From NCBI RefSeq assembly GCF_040409955.1, contig NZ_CP123386.1:1-64000 (forward strand): a stretch of DNA of 64,000 nt. The letters are read 5' to 3'. This DNA is from Salipiger sp. H15 (lineage in GTDB: Bacteria > Pseudomonadota > Alphaproteobacteria > Rhodobacterales > Rhodobacteraceae). A program made the translations under genes and the position numbers. Within the stretch, counting starts at the first letter, position 1. Each line of letters starts with the position of its first letter. Below, piece by piece: positions 1-8,863 of the stretch. A model generated the notes under the pieces. That model ran no database searches. It had not been told where the DNA came from and saw nothing but the letters and a program-made list of their open reading frames with translations.

Positions 1-1392
1 ATGAGTGACACGCAACTCGCCGCCCCGCTGGGCCGCCACGCAGAGGCGCTTGCCGCCCTGCGCAAGGATCTCGACGGCCTGCGCTTCTACGACGACGAGC
101 GCGCGCTCGAGGCACGGTCCAAGGATTATTTCTGGTACAGCCCGATCCTCGACGCCGAGCTGAAGGACAAGCGCGCCGAGCTGGTGGTGATCCCGCAGGA
201 TCAGGACGAGGTGATCCGTGTCGCCGCGGCCGCCGCGCGCCACAAGGTTCCGGTCACCCTGCGCGGCGGCGGCACCGGCAACTACGGCCAATGCGTGCCG
301 CTCGACGGCGGGCTGGTCATCGACCTGACGCGCCTCAGCCGGATCCTCGAGATCACCCCCGGCCACGCCCATGTCGAGGCGGGCATCCGCATGTCGAAGC
401 TCGACGACGCGGCGCGCGAGACCGGGCAGGAGCTGACCATGTATCCCTCGACCCGCAGCCTCGCCACCATCGGCGGCTTCATCGCCGGTGGCTCGGGAGG
501 CATCGGCTCGCTGCGCCATGGCATGCTGCGCGACGAGGGGAACCTCACCTATCTCAAGGTGCTGACGCTCGAGGAAGAGCCGCAGGTGATCGAGCTGCGC
601 GGGCAAGACGTGCAGAAGGTGCACCACGCCTACGGCACCAACGGCATCGTGCTGGAAGTGGGCCTTGCGCTCACCCCCTCGACCGACTGGCTGCACACCG
701 CGGCGCTCTTCGACGGCTACGACAAGGCGCTGCGCTTTGCCACCGCCGCGCAGGAAGATGGCCTCGACTGCTACCTGCTGACCCCGGTCGAGCGCCGCTT
801 CGCGCCCTACTACCGCAAGTTCGAGGGCTATTTCCCCGAGGACCGCGACGCGGTCTTCGCCATGGTCGCGCCGTCGGACATGGAGCGTTTCCGCGCGCGG
901 GCCGAGGCCGAGGGCGCAACGATCTCCTTTGCGATGACCATGGACGAGATCCACGAGAACCGCCTGCAGCCCGCCTATGAATGCGGCTGGAACCACACCA
1001 CGCTGCAGGCGCTGAAGGTGGACAAGGGCTGGACCTACCTGCAGGTCGCCTACCCGCGCCCCTTCGACCCGGGCCTCGTGATGCGCCAGATGGACCGCTA
1101 CGGCGACGAGCTCTTCTGGCACCACGAGATGGCGCGGCAGGACGGCGAGATCCAGATCTTCGCCCTGCCGCTGGTGCGCTTCCGCGGCAAGGACGAGATG
1201 TACGCGCTGATCGCGGAGCTGGAGGCAGACGGGTGCACGATCTTCGACCCGCATGTGGTCACCATCGAGGATGGCGGCATGAAAACGATCGACACGGCGC
1301 AGATCGACTTCAAGAAACTGGCCGATCCCTACGGGCTGATGAACCCGGGCAAGACCCGGGGCTGGCGCCCCGAGATGGCGCGCAGCGCATAA
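1..1392 (+). CDS. FAD-binding oxidoreductase (PCMH/GlcD-like)
   Basis: This 463-residue protein looks like a flavin-dependent oxidase or dehydrogenase of the FAD-linked oxidase (PCMH fold) superfamily. The N-terminal half holds the FAD-binding domain: a strand followed by RGGGTGNYGQ near residue 90 and a second glycine-rich FAD loop, IGGFIAGGSGGIGS, near residue 155. The C-terminus ends with the usual DPYGLMNPGK motif of this family. The substrate cannot be read from sequence. It lies 29 bases upstream of an NMT1-type binding protein, so a small nitrogenous or heterocyclic substrate is possible (inference). The ATG falls on the first base of the window, so a longer N-terminus cannot be excluded. 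Confidence 0.8.
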   Translation: MSDTQLAAPLGRHAEALAALRKDLDGLRFYDDERALEARSKDYFWYSPILDAELKDKRAELVVIPQDQDEVIRVAAAAARHKVPVTLRGGGTGNYGQCVPLDGGLVIDLTRLSRILEITPGHAHVEAGIRMSKLDDAARETGQELTMYPSTRSLATIGGFIAGGSGGIGSLRHGMLRDEGNLTYLKVLTLEEEPQVIELRGQDVQKVHHAYGTNGIVLEVGLALTPSTDWLHTAALFDGYDKALRFATAAQEDGLDCYLLTPVERRFAPYYRKFEGYFPEDRDAVFAMVAPSDMERFRARAEAEGATISFAMTMDEIHENRLQPAYECGWNHTTLQALKVDKGWTYLQVAYPRPFDPGLVMRQMDRYGDELFWHHEMARQDGEIQIFALPLVRFRGKDEMYALIAELEADGCTIFDPHVVTIEDGGMKTIDTAQIDFKKLADPYGLMNPGKTRGWRPEMARSA

Positions 1393-1421
1393 CCAGACCC
1401 TTCACCGACAGGACCAAGAGA

Positions 1422-2432
1422 ATGAAAAAGCTTTCCATTTCCCTGACCGCGCTGGCCGCGTCGCTGGCCGCCTCGGCCGCCTTCGCCGGCGACAAGGTCG
1501 TCTTTGGCACCAACTGGCTCGCGCAGGGCGGCCACGGCGGCTTCTACCAGGCGCTGGCTGACGGCACCTACGAGAAATACGGCCTCGAGGTCGAGATCCG
1601 CCAGGGCGGCCCGCAGGTGAACAACCGCCCGATGCTGATCGCCGGCAAGCTCGACTTCCTGATGGCGGGCAACCTGCTGCTCTCGTTCGACAACGTGCGC
1701 AACGGCATCCCGACCACCGTGGTCGCGGCGATCTTCCAGAAGGACCCGCAGGCGCTGATCGCCCACAAGGGCGCCTATGAAAGCTGGGAAGACCTGGCGA
1801 ACGCGCCGGAGATCCTGCTCTCCAAGGACGGCCAGTTCTCCTACTGGAAATGGATGGTGCAGGACTTCGGCTTCCGTGACGAGCAGGTCCGCCCCTACAA
1901 CTACAACCTCGCGCAGTTCCTGAGCGACGAGAAGATGGTGCAGCAGGCCTATGCCACCGCCGAGCCGCTCTATGCCGCGGCCGAGGGCGCGGACGTGGCG
2001 ACCTACCTGATGGCGGACCACGGCTGGAACACCTACGCCACCACCATCGAGACCCGCCAGCAGATGATCGACGAGAACCCCGAGCTGGTGCAGCGCTTCG
2101 TCGATGCCTCGATCGAAGGCTGGTACACCTTCCTCTACGGCGACCATACCGCGGGCTACGAGGCGATCATCGCCGCCAACCCCGAACTGACCGTCGAGAA
2201 GCTCGACGCCGAGATGGCGCAGGTGCGCGAGCTCGGCATCATCGACAGCGGCGACGCGCTCGAGCTCGGCATCGGCGCGATGACCGATGCGCGCATCGCC
2301 GACTTCTACGAGACCGCGGTGAACAGCGGCATCCTCGAGGAAGGCGATCTCGACCTCTCGAAGGTGGCCGACACCTCCTTCGTCAACAAGGGCCACGGCA
2401 TCAAGATCAAGACCGCCGCCAAGGGCAACTGA
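1422..2432 (+). CDS. NMT1/THI5-like ABC transporter substrate-binding protein
   Basis: This 336-residue periplasmic protein opens with a clear signal peptide: a lysine pair, a hydrophobic Ala/Leu core and an AFAG cleavage region near residue 22. The mature start (VVFGTNWLAQGGHGGFYQA) and the later KYGLEVEI stretch are typical of the NMT1/SsuA-like class that binds thiamine precursors, sulfonates, pyrimidines or similar small molecules. No permease or ATPase partner lies in the window, so those genes must be upstream or elsewhere. It sits between the FAD oxidoreductase and the flavodoxin-fold reductase on the same strand, which suggests one operon. The ligand is unknown. Confidence 0.82.
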   Translation: MKKLSISLTALAASLAASAAFAGDKVVFGTNWLAQGGHGGFYQALADGTYEKYGLEVEIRQGGPQVNNRPMLIAGKLDFLMAGNLLLSFDNVRNGIPTTVVAAIFQKDPQALIAHKGAYESWEDLANAPEILLSKDGQFSYWKWMVQDFGFRDEQVRPYNYNLAQFLSDEKMVQQAYATAEPLYAAAEGADVATYLMADHGWNTYATTIETRQQMIDENPELVQRFVDASIEGWYTFLYGDHTAGYEAIIAANPELTVEKLDAEMAQVRELGIIDSGDALELGIGAMTDARIADFYETAVNSGILEEGDLDLSKVADTSFVNKGHGIKIKTAAKGN

Positions 2433-2450
2433 GCCGGGAAGGGTGGTGCC

Positions 2451-3095
2451 GTGCGCGTCCTGATCGTCTTTGCCCATCCGGGCCGGGAAAGCTACGGCGC
2501 CGCCCTTTTCGCCACGGCCCGCGAGGCACTCTTGCGGGCCGGGCACGAGGTCGAGACCATCGACCTCTACGCCGAGGGGTTCGATCCGGTGCTCTCTGCC
2601 GAGGACTGGGCCGACTACATCCCCAACACCGACCGGCTGATCGCCAAGGTGGCGCCGCATGTCGCGGCGCTGCGCCGGGCCGAGGGGCTGGTGCTGGTCT
2701 ATCCCACCTGGATGTACGGCCCGCCCGCCATCCTCAAGGGCTGGCTCGAGCGCGTCTGGCTGCCCGGCGTCGCCTTCGAGGTGGCCACGGGGTCGAAGAA
2801 GCGCGCCACCGGGCGGCTCACCAACATCCGGCACTTCGCGGTGATCACCACCTCGGGCTCGCCCTGGTGGTGGCTGCGGCTGATCCGCGATCCGGGGCGG
2901 TCGATGCTGGCGCGGGGCTACCGGGTGCTGTTCCATCCGCGTTGCCGCGTGACCTGGTTGCAGCTACACGACATGAACCACCGCAAGCCGAAACATCTGA
3001 AGGCCTTCCTCGGGAAGGTCCAAAACCGTCTGTCCCGGTTCGGCGGGCCCGCAAGCGAGGGAAAGCGTGATGAGCGCCGCACGTCTGAAGCGTAA
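2451..3095 (+). CDS. Flavodoxin-fold NAD(P)H oxidoreductase (MdaB/KefF-like)
   Basis: This is a 214-residue protein with the flavodoxin_2 fold of NAD(P)H:quinone or flavin reductases. Visible features are the first strand and phosphate loop (VLIVFAHPGRESYGAA, residues 3-18) and the YPTWMYGPPAILKGWLERV stretch near residue 84, which in NQO1/MdaB-type enzymes surrounds the flavin. The GTG start is chosen because the next in-frame start would remove the first strand, and a GGGAAGG stretch lies just upstream. Its 3' end overlaps the TetR-family gene by 26 bases, so the two are probably co-transcribed. It could supply reduced flavin or quinol to a neighbour. Confidence 0.75.
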   Translation: MRVLIVFAHPGRESYGAALFATAREALLRAGHEVETIDLYAEGFDPVLSAEDWADYIPNTDRLIAKVAPHVAALRRAEGLVLVYPTWMYGPPAILKGWLERVWLPGVAFEVATGSKKRATGRLTNIRHFAVITTSGSPWWWLRLIRDPGRSMLARGYRVLFHPRCRVTWLQLHDMNHRKPKHLKAFLGKVQNRLSRFGGPASEGKRDERRTSEA

Positions 3096-3693
3096 GGAAA
3101 TCCACGACGCGATCCGCGAGGCGGCGCTGCGCGAATTTGCCAGCACCGGCCTGTCGGGCACCTCGACCCAGCAGCTGGCCAAGGCGGCGGGGATCACCAA
3201 GGCGCAGCTGCACTATTACATCACCTCCAAGGAAGACCTCTACCGCGAGGTGCTCGACGGCATCATCGGCCAGTGGCGGGACATCTTCTTCGTCGGCGAA
3301 TCCGATGACCCCGCCGAGGTGATAACCAGCTACGTGCGGCTCAAGCTGCGCCTGTCGCTCGACTGCCCCGAGGCCTCGCGCCTGTTCCTGCAGGAGCTGG
3401 GACGCGGCGCGCCCGAGATGGGCTCGAAATGGGACGGGCTGCACCTGTCGGTGCGCAAGGCGACGGCGGTGATCCAGCGCTGGATCGACGAGGGCCGGAT
3501 GAACCCGGTCGACCCGCTGCTCTTCATGATGAACATCTGGGCGGTGACCCAGCACTACGCCGACTACGAATTGCAGAGCCGCCGCGTGCTCGGCGTCGCG
3601 CCCGGGGCCGCGATGGATTACGAGCGCATCGCCGAGGAGGCGGTGCACCTCTTCCTCGCCCGCGCCGGCCTTTCCGGGAAGGACAAGACCTGA
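3070..3693 (+). CDS. TetR-family regulator, RutR-like
   Basis: This is a 207-residue transcription factor. The N-terminal helix-turn-helix spans about residues 20-55 (STQQLAKAAGITKAQLHYY), as in TetR repressors. The C-terminal half contains WAVTQHYADYE near residue 155, which is characteristic of the RutR (YcdC) ligand-binding domain. RutR of E. coli controls the Rut pyrimidine pathway in response to uracil; here only the family likeness is claimed. The ATG at 3070 is preferred over the adjacent GTG at 3067. The stop codon overlaps the start of the RidA-family gene by one base, so the pair is translationally coupled, recalling the RutR/RutC association. Confidence 0.82.
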   Translation: MSAARLKRKEIHDAIREAALREFASTGLSGTSTQQLAKAAGITKAQLHYYITSKEDLYREVLDGIIGQWRDIFFVGESDDPAEVITSYVRLKLRLSLDCPEASRLFLQELGRGAPEMGSKWDGLHLSVRKATAVIQRWIDEGRMNPVDPLLFMMNIWAVTQHYADYELQSRRVLGVAPGAAMDYERIAEEAVHLFLARAGLSGKDKT

Positions 3694-4076
3694 TGAAAGC
3701 CCTCGCCCCGCAGAGCATCGCCGCCCCCTTCGGGCACTACTCGCACGGCATCGCCGCCGGGCCCGTGGTGGTCACCTCCGGCCAGCTGGCGCTGTGCCCC
3801 GATGGCAGCATCCCCGAGGGGGTCGAGGCGCAGGCCGATTTCGTCTTCGCCGCGCTGCGCGCGATCCTCGCCGAGGACGGGCTCGATTTCTCGGATGTGC
3901 TGCGCTTCTCGTCCTTCGTCACCCGGCGCGAGGACATGAAGGGCTACATGGCCGCCCGCGACCGCGCCTGCGCGGGTCTCGCGGTGAAACCCGCCTCGAC
4001 GCTGATGATCGTCTCGGGCTTCACCCGGCCCGAGTTCCTTGTCGAGATCGAGGCGCTGGCGCTGCGCCGGGGCTGA
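3693..4076 (+). CDS. RidA family (YjgF/RutC-like) protein
   Basis: This is a 127-residue RidA-superfamily protein. It shows the family strand order beginning with FGHYSHGIAAGPVVVTSGQLAL and ends with an RPEFLVEIEALA strand. Canonical RidA carries an Arg near the end that binds substrate carboxylate (usually in a P-x-R context); here the corresponding stretch is TRPEF, so an Arg is present but the context is variant. RidA proteins hydrolyse enamine/imine intermediates, and RutC acts in pyrimidine degradation. Linkage to a RutR-like regulator and a flavodoxin-fold reductase suggests handling a reactive nitrogen intermediate (inference). Confidence 0.82.
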   Translation: MKALAPQSIAAPFGHYSHGIAAGPVVVTSGQLALCPDGSIPEGVEAQADFVFAALRAILAEDGLDFSDVLRFSSFVTRREDMKGYMAARDRACAGLAVKPASTLMIVSGFTRPEFLVEIEALALRRG

Positions 4077-4250
4077 TCCCCGCCGACAATTAGCACGCCA
4101 TTAGGCACTTTCCTGCAACATTCGCGCGGCGGCATGGGGCCGGCGGGCAAGGCCGTCGCGCCTGACGTTGCGAAACCGCGCCCCGCGTGCCAGAGGTGAC
4201 GCAACGGCCGGGGTACAGCGGCCGCGCTTCCAGTCGAGAGGCAGTGTGTT

Positions 4251-6914
4251 GTGGCGAGTTATACGTTAAGTGCCTTCGGCACGGGCGATTACAGGACCGT
4301 GGTCGAAAACGGGGTCGGCGGCGCCTACGTGCGCCCGACCTGGGAGCAGTCCGAGCGGGTGACCATCGTCGTCACCGACGACGACACCAGCCTGAGCGGT
4401 GGCGGCGCCTCTCTCGACGGCAGCGAGCAGACCGCCACGGCCACCGATGCCAGCGGCGCGGTCATCGCTTCGGGCAAGCTCTACATCGGCAGCGTCAGCC
4501 TCGTCACCGCGCCCGACGGCACCACCATCCACGTCTACGAGATGCGGATCGAGGGCTACGGCAGCCCGGTCGGCTATGTCACCGATGCGCCGATCACCCC
4601 CGGGGTCACCTACACCTATGCCGGGGCCGGGTCAGTCCCGGCGGGCGGGGTCGAGTACGGCAGCCTTGATGCGCAGGCCTACGAGCGCGACGACGCCAAC
4701 ACCATGACCGGCGGGAATTTCTCGGACTCGCTCGACGGCGGCGCCGGGGATGACGTGATCTCGGGTGGCGGCGGCAACGACACGCTGACCTACGGCGAGG
4801 GCAACGACACCGTCTACGGCGGCGACGGCAACGACGTCATCGACGACATCTCCGGCTCGCAGTACTACGGCGCGAACCTGCTCTACGGCGGCGCCGGCGA
4901 CGACCTGATCTACGGCGGCTGGGGCAACGACACGATCTACGGCGACGATGGCAACGATACCATCCACGGCGAGGGCGACGACGACTCGATCGAGGGCGGG
5001 GCGGGCAACGACCTGATCTACGGCGGTGATGGCAACGATACCATCGACGCGGGCAGCGGCTCGAACACGGTCTGGGGCGGGGCGGGCGACGACCGCATCG
5101 ACGATGAGACCGGCCCGATCCTCACCGGCGGCAACGAGTTCCACGGCGGCGACGGCGATGACACGATCTTCTCGGGCGACAGCGCCGACACGGTCTACGG
5201 CGACGCCGGGGCCGACCGGATCGACGCCGAGGGCGGCAACGACAGCGTCTGGGGCGGCAGCGGCGACGACACGATCTATGCCGGCAGCGGCAACGACACG
5301 GTCTGGGGCGACGCCGACAACGACAGCATCGAGGGCGGCAGCGGCGACGACCAGCTCTGGGGCGGAACCGGCGACGACGTGCTGAAGGGCGGCGACGGGG
5401 TCGACGCGCTCTACGGCGAGGAGGGCAACGACACGCTCGACGGCGGCGCGGGGGACGACTCGCTCTGGGGTGGGGACGGCAACGACAGCCTCTGGGGCGG
5501 CGACGGCAACGACAACCTCTCGGGTGACGCCGGCAACGACTCGATGAACGGCGGGCTCGGCGACGACACGCTCTGGGCCGGGACCGGGGACGACTGGCTC
5601 TGGGGCGACGGCGGCTCCGACCGGTTCTACATCGGCAATGCCGACGGCTACGACCTCATCTTCGGCGGCGAGGACGGCGACGACTCGGACATCGACGCGC
5701 TGGATTTCTTCTGGGCCTCGGACCCGGTCTCGGTCACCTTCGGCGGCTGGGAGTTCGGCAGCTACGAGGTCGGCACGGCGGGCTCGACCGGCCAGTTCTG
5801 GGAAATCGAGCAGGTCGTCGGCGGCACCGGCAGTGACACGGTCGACGCCTCGGCCAGCGGCAGCGACGCGCAGATCTACGGCATGGCGGGCGACGACAGC
5901 CTGACCGGCGGCAGCGGCGCGGACACGATCGACGGCGGCGAGGGCAGCGACACGCTCACCGGCGGCGCGGGTGACGACGTGCTGACCGGCGGCGACGGCA
6001 GCGACAGCTACGTCTTCACCCCGGGCGGCGGCGACGACACGGTCACCGACTTCGACATGACGCTGGACGCGGACGGCCGGACCACCGACCGGCTCGACAC
6101 CAGCGCGCTTCAGGACAGCGACGGCGAGACGGTCAACACCTGGGACGTGACGGTCTCGGACGACGGCGCGGGCAACGCCGTGCTGACCTTCCCGACGGGC
6201 GAGAGCGTGGTGCTGATGGGGGTCTCCCCGGCCAGCATCAGCTCGGACGAGACGCTGCATGCGATGGGCGTGCCCTGCCTCGTCGGCGGCACGCTCATCG
6301 CCGTGCCGGGTGGCTGGACTCCGGTCGAGGATCTGCGCGCGGGCGATCTGGTGATGACGGAAACCGGCGCGCAGCCGATCCTCTGGGCCGGGGCGCGCAC
6401 CGTCGGCGCCGAGGAGATCGAGGCCGACCCGATGCTCGCCCCCGTGGTGATCCAGCCCGGCGCGCTTGGCAACCGCACCGAGCTGCGCCTGTCGCGCCAG
6501 CATTGCATCGCGGTGACAGATCCTGCCTCGGGGCGTCCGGCGCTGGTGCGCGCGGGCCATCTGGCCGAGCGGCGCGGCGCGCGGGTGCGCGTGGCACGCG
6601 GCGCGCGAGAGGTGGGCTATCACCACCTGCTGCTGCCAGCCCACGCGCTGCTCAACGCCGGGGGGCTGCTGGTCGAGAGCCTCTGGCCCGGACCGACGGC
6701 GCTGCGGGCGCTCGGGCTCCGGGCGCAGGTCGAGCTTGCCGGCGCCCTGCCGCATCTCGCGCCCGCGATCTGGGGCACGCAGCCGGTGAGCGCGCTCTAC
6801 GGCCCGCCCGCGCTGCCGCTGCTGCCGGGCGCCGAGGTGCGCGAGGGGCAGGGCCCGATGCTTCCTCTGCTGCCGGGTCCCTCGGCGCGACAGGCGGCAC
6901 GGGCGGAGGCCTGA
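4251..6914 (+). CDS. RTX calcium-binding repeat protein with C-terminal Hint domain
   Basis: This is an acidic 887-residue protein. Residues about 1-130 are a beta-rich leader without a signal peptide. Residues about 160-460 and 530-600 are dense GGxGxDxxx nonapeptide RTX repeats, which bind calcium and mark type I secretion substrates. From about residue 673 a Hint_2-type domain begins at VPCLVGGTLI, with the Cys that starts Hint domains, followed by a TPVEDLRAGDLV box and an RLSRQHCI block. Such RTX-Hint proteins are common in Rhodobacterales; the Hint module may self-process. The GTG start is supported by GAGAGG about ten bases upstream. No T1SS ABC or membrane-fusion gene is adjacent. Confidence 0.88.
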   Translation: MASYTLSAFGTGDYRTVVENGVGGAYVRPTWEQSERVTIVVTDDDTSLSGGGASLDGSEQTATATDASGAVIASGKLYIGSVSLVTAPDGTTIHVYEMRIEGYGSPVGYVTDAPITPGVTYTYAGAGSVPAGGVEYGSLDAQAYERDDANTMTGGNFSDSLDGGAGDDVISGGGGNDTLTYGEGNDTVYGGDGNDVIDDISGSQYYGANLLYGGAGDDLIYGGWGNDTIYGDDGNDTIHGEGDDDSIEGGAGNDLIYGGDGNDTIDAGSGSNTVWGGAGDDRIDDETGPILTGGNEFHGGDGDDTIFSGDSADTVYGDAGADRIDAEGGNDSVWGGSGDDTIYAGSGNDTVWGDADNDSIEGGSGDDQLWGGTGDDVLKGGDGVDALYGEEGNDTLDGGAGDDSLWGGDGNDSLWGGDGNDNLSGDAGNDSMNGGLGDDTLWAGTGDDWLWGDGGSDRFYIGNADGYDLIFGGEDGDDSDIDALDFFWASDPVSVTFGGWEFGSYEVGTAGSTGQFWEIEQVVGGTGSDTVDASASGSDAQIYGMAGDDSLTGGSGADTIDGGEGSDTLTGGAGDDVLTGGDGSDSYVFTPGGGDDTVTDFDMTLDADGRTTDRLDTSALQDSDGETVNTWDVTVSDDGAGNAVLTFPTGESVVLMGVSPASISSDETLHAMGVPCLVGGTLIAVPGGWTPVEDLRAGDLVMTETGAQPILWAGARTVGAEEIEADPMLAPVVIQPGALGNRTELRLSRQHCIAVTDPASGRPALVRAGHLAERRGARVRVARGAREVGYHHLLLPAHALLNAGGLLVESLWPGPTALRALGLRAQVELAGALPHLAPAIWGTQPVSALYGPPALPLLPGAEVREGQGPMLPLLPGPSARQAARAEA
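4735..6015 (+). repeat. RTX nonapeptide-coding repeats
   Basis: Within the RTX-Hint gene, degenerate in-frame 27-base units rich in GGCGGC-GACGAC encode GGxGxDxxx motifs in two blocks, roughly 4735-5640 and 5830-6015. They are separated by a non-repetitive segment encoding a W/F-rich stretch. The repeats are a protein-level calcium-binding array, not a DNA satellite or CRISPR. Slippage or recombination between units could vary copy number. Confidence 0.85.
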
Positions 6915-7059
6915 GCCGTACAGCGCGGCGTGCCCGGAAATGCACCGGCCGGACCCTGCGCGGGTCCATGACGGGGCAGGGGCCTTTCCCTTCGGGGGCA
7001 AGCGGCGCTAGATCGGAACGCAGGCGCCATGCGCACCGCTTCTGACAGGACGACCGATC

Positions 7060-8034
7060 ATGCTGATACTTCCCGCCGACCACCCTCCCCGCGGCGACGC
7101 GCTGCACGCCCGCCTCGCGGACAGCGGCGCCGCGCGCATCGTGCGCCATATCGCCGAGGCCCTGCCCGCGGTGGCGGACCGGCTCGCCGAGGGGCTGATG
7201 ACCGGCGATCCGGCGCAGATCGTCGGCGACAACCAGAGCGGCGACGCGCAGAAGGCGCTCGACGTCGGCGCGCACGAGCACATGCTGAAGGCGCTCGCCG
7301 GCTGCAACGTCCGCCACGTCCTCTCGGAAGAGGCGGAGGCGGTGGTCACGCTCGATCCCGAGGGCGAATTCGACGTCGCCATGGACCCGATCGACGGCTC
7401 GGGCTCGATCGGCATCTGCGCGCTTCTGGGCATGCTCTTCGTGATCTACCCCGCCGGTGACGGCAGCTTCCGCCGCCCGGGGACCGAGGCGGTGGCGGCG
7501 GGCTATGCCTGCTTCGGCCATTCGGTGGATTTCGCCTGGTCGGTGGGCGATGGCGTGCACATCGCCACGCTCGACCGGCGCGCGGGGGATTTCCGCATCA
7601 CCTCCGAGAACATCCGCCTCAAGCCCGCCACCTCGATGATCGCCGTCAACGCCTCGAACGAGCGGCACTGGGCGCCGGGGCTGCAGGCCTATGCCAGCGA
7701 CATGCGCGCCGGCAGGGAGGGGCCGCTCGGCAAGGATTACAACATGCGCTGGCTGGCGGCGGCGGTCGGGGACCTGCACCGGATCATGCTCAAGGGCGGC
7801 GCCTTCCTCTACCCGCAGGACGGGCGCAAGGGTCACGGGCAGGGGCGGCTGCGGCTCGCCTACGAGGCGGTCCCGATCGCCTTCATGGTCGAGCAGGCCG
7901 GCGGCCGGGCGAGCGACGGGCGGCGGCGGATCCTCGAGCTGGTCCCCGAGGCGCCGCACGCCTTCTGCCCGCTGATCTTCGGCTCCTCGGAAGAGGTGGC
8001 GCGGATCGAGCACTACATCGCGCAACACGGATAG
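7060..8034 (+). CDS. Class 1 fructose-1,6-bisphosphatase-like phosphatase
   Basis: This 324-residue protein matches class 1 FBPase across its length: LSEEAEA near residue 90 supplies metal-binding acids, the DPIDGSGSIG loop is near residue 108, KDYNMRW is near residue 227 and a VGDLHRIMLKGGAFLYP block lies near residue 240. The family normally reads DPLDGSSNID in the metal/phosphate loop; the SN-to-GS and D-to-G changes are a divergence that may shift activity or substrate. Canonical enzymes hydrolyse fructose-1,6-bisphosphate in gluconeogenesis or the Calvin cycle. It appears monocistronic, with a modest AGGA ribosome site. FBPase is the best call, but a related sugar phosphatase is possible. 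Confidence 0.78.
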   Translation: MLILPADHPPRGDALHARLADSGAARIVRHIAEALPAVADRLAEGLMTGDPAQIVGDNQSGDAQKALDVGAHEHMLKALAGCNVRHVLSEEAEAVVTLDPEGEFDVAMDPIDGSGSIGICALLGMLFVIYPAGDGSFRRPGTEAVAAGYACFGHSVDFAWSVGDGVHIATLDRRAGDFRITSENIRLKPATSMIAVNASNERHWAPGLQAYASDMRAGREGPLGKDYNMRWLAAAVGDLHRIMLKGGAFLYPQDGRKGHGQGRLRLAYEAVPIAFMVEQAGGRASDGRRRILELVPEAPHAFCPLIFGSSEEVARIEHYIAQHG

Positions 8035-8188
8035 GTTGCTCGAAAGGGGCCGGGACTATCCCCAAAAGCAGGGGATGGTCCTGTGGACAACCCTTGTCCC
8101 GAGCCATGCCCGCTTGAGCCCCGCCTGGATTGCTTAAAATTTGAGCATTTCGGGCGGGGCGCCCGCCGGGGCCGGAACTCCGGCGCCC

Positions 8189-8764
8189 TCAGCCCCGGCC
8201 GGAGAGCAGCCGGACCCAGCGGAAGACCAGCATCAGCGCGAGCGTGGTCGCGACCAGACCCACCAGATCGCCGATGCCGTAGACCACGAGCACCGGGAAG
8301 GAATGCCCGGGCAGGATGGTGCCCGAGAAGACCAGCGACTGCGCCACCGAGTTGATCACCGAGGCGAGCGCCCCGGCGACCAGCAGCCATGTCCAGTGGA
8401 TGCGGGCGTTCTGGCCGGCGTAGATCCGGTGCCCGAACAGCGCCAGCCCCTCGAAGGCGAGGATCGCCGAGGCCGCGCCGACCGCGATCGAGAGCAGGAT
8501 CACCGGGTCCGTGGCGCGGCTGACCTCGGCCGGGGTGAAGAGCGCCTCCGACAGGAAGGCGCCGATGCAGAGCGGCACGAAGGCCAGCTTGCCCATCAGC
8601 CAGGTCGACAGCACGCGCACCCCGTGGGGCAGGTAGATCAGGCTGGCGAAGGCGGTCACGTCGGGCAGGATCCGCGCCTGCAGCGGCGTGATCAGCACCG
8701 CCGTCAGCCCATGCGCCAGCACGTAGGCAAGGATCACCACCGCAACGCTCACCAGCCCCGTCAT
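8189..8764 (-). CDS. Multi-pass inner membrane protein, unknown function
   Basis: This 191-residue protein is mostly hydrophobic, with about five or six predicted membrane segments (roughly residues 3-25, 38-58, 60-80, 88-110, 122-145 and 155-182). A loop reads YLPHGVRVLSTWLMG, a Pro-Gly pattern reminiscent of integral sensory domains such as MASE1, but the protein is too short for a confident assignment. No catalytic motif is visible. It is 99 bases downstream of the small winged-helix gene on the same strand, so the two may form a unit. I do not recognise the family. Confidence 0.65.
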   Translation of the reverse strand: MTGLVSVAVVILAYVLAHGLTAVLITPLQARILPDVTAFASLIYLPHGVRVLSTWLMGKLAFVPLCIGAFLSEALFTPAEVSRATDPVILLSIAVGAASAILAFEGLALFGHRIYAGQNARIHWTWLLVAGALASVINSVAQSLVFSGTILPGHSFPVLVVYGIGDLVGLVATTLALMLVFRWVRLLSGRG

Positions 8765-8863
8765 GCCGGCCTGCCGCGGCGGCTGGCGCAGGGGGACCCG
8801 CTGGCTTCGGAGGGGGGAGTCACAGGCTCTGGCATCTTAAGGACCGCGCAGGTGGCTCCGCGC

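Noticed and set aside
4735..6015. Repeat array that could look like CRISPR
   Set aside because: The units are in-frame 27-base codon repeats without constant-length unique spacers; they encode RTX motifs.
4632..7001. Long open frame on the minus strand across the RTX gene
   Set aside because: It mirrors the repeat codons of the RTX-Hint gene and has a low-complexity Val/Ala/Arg composition; it is a shadow of high-GC codon use.
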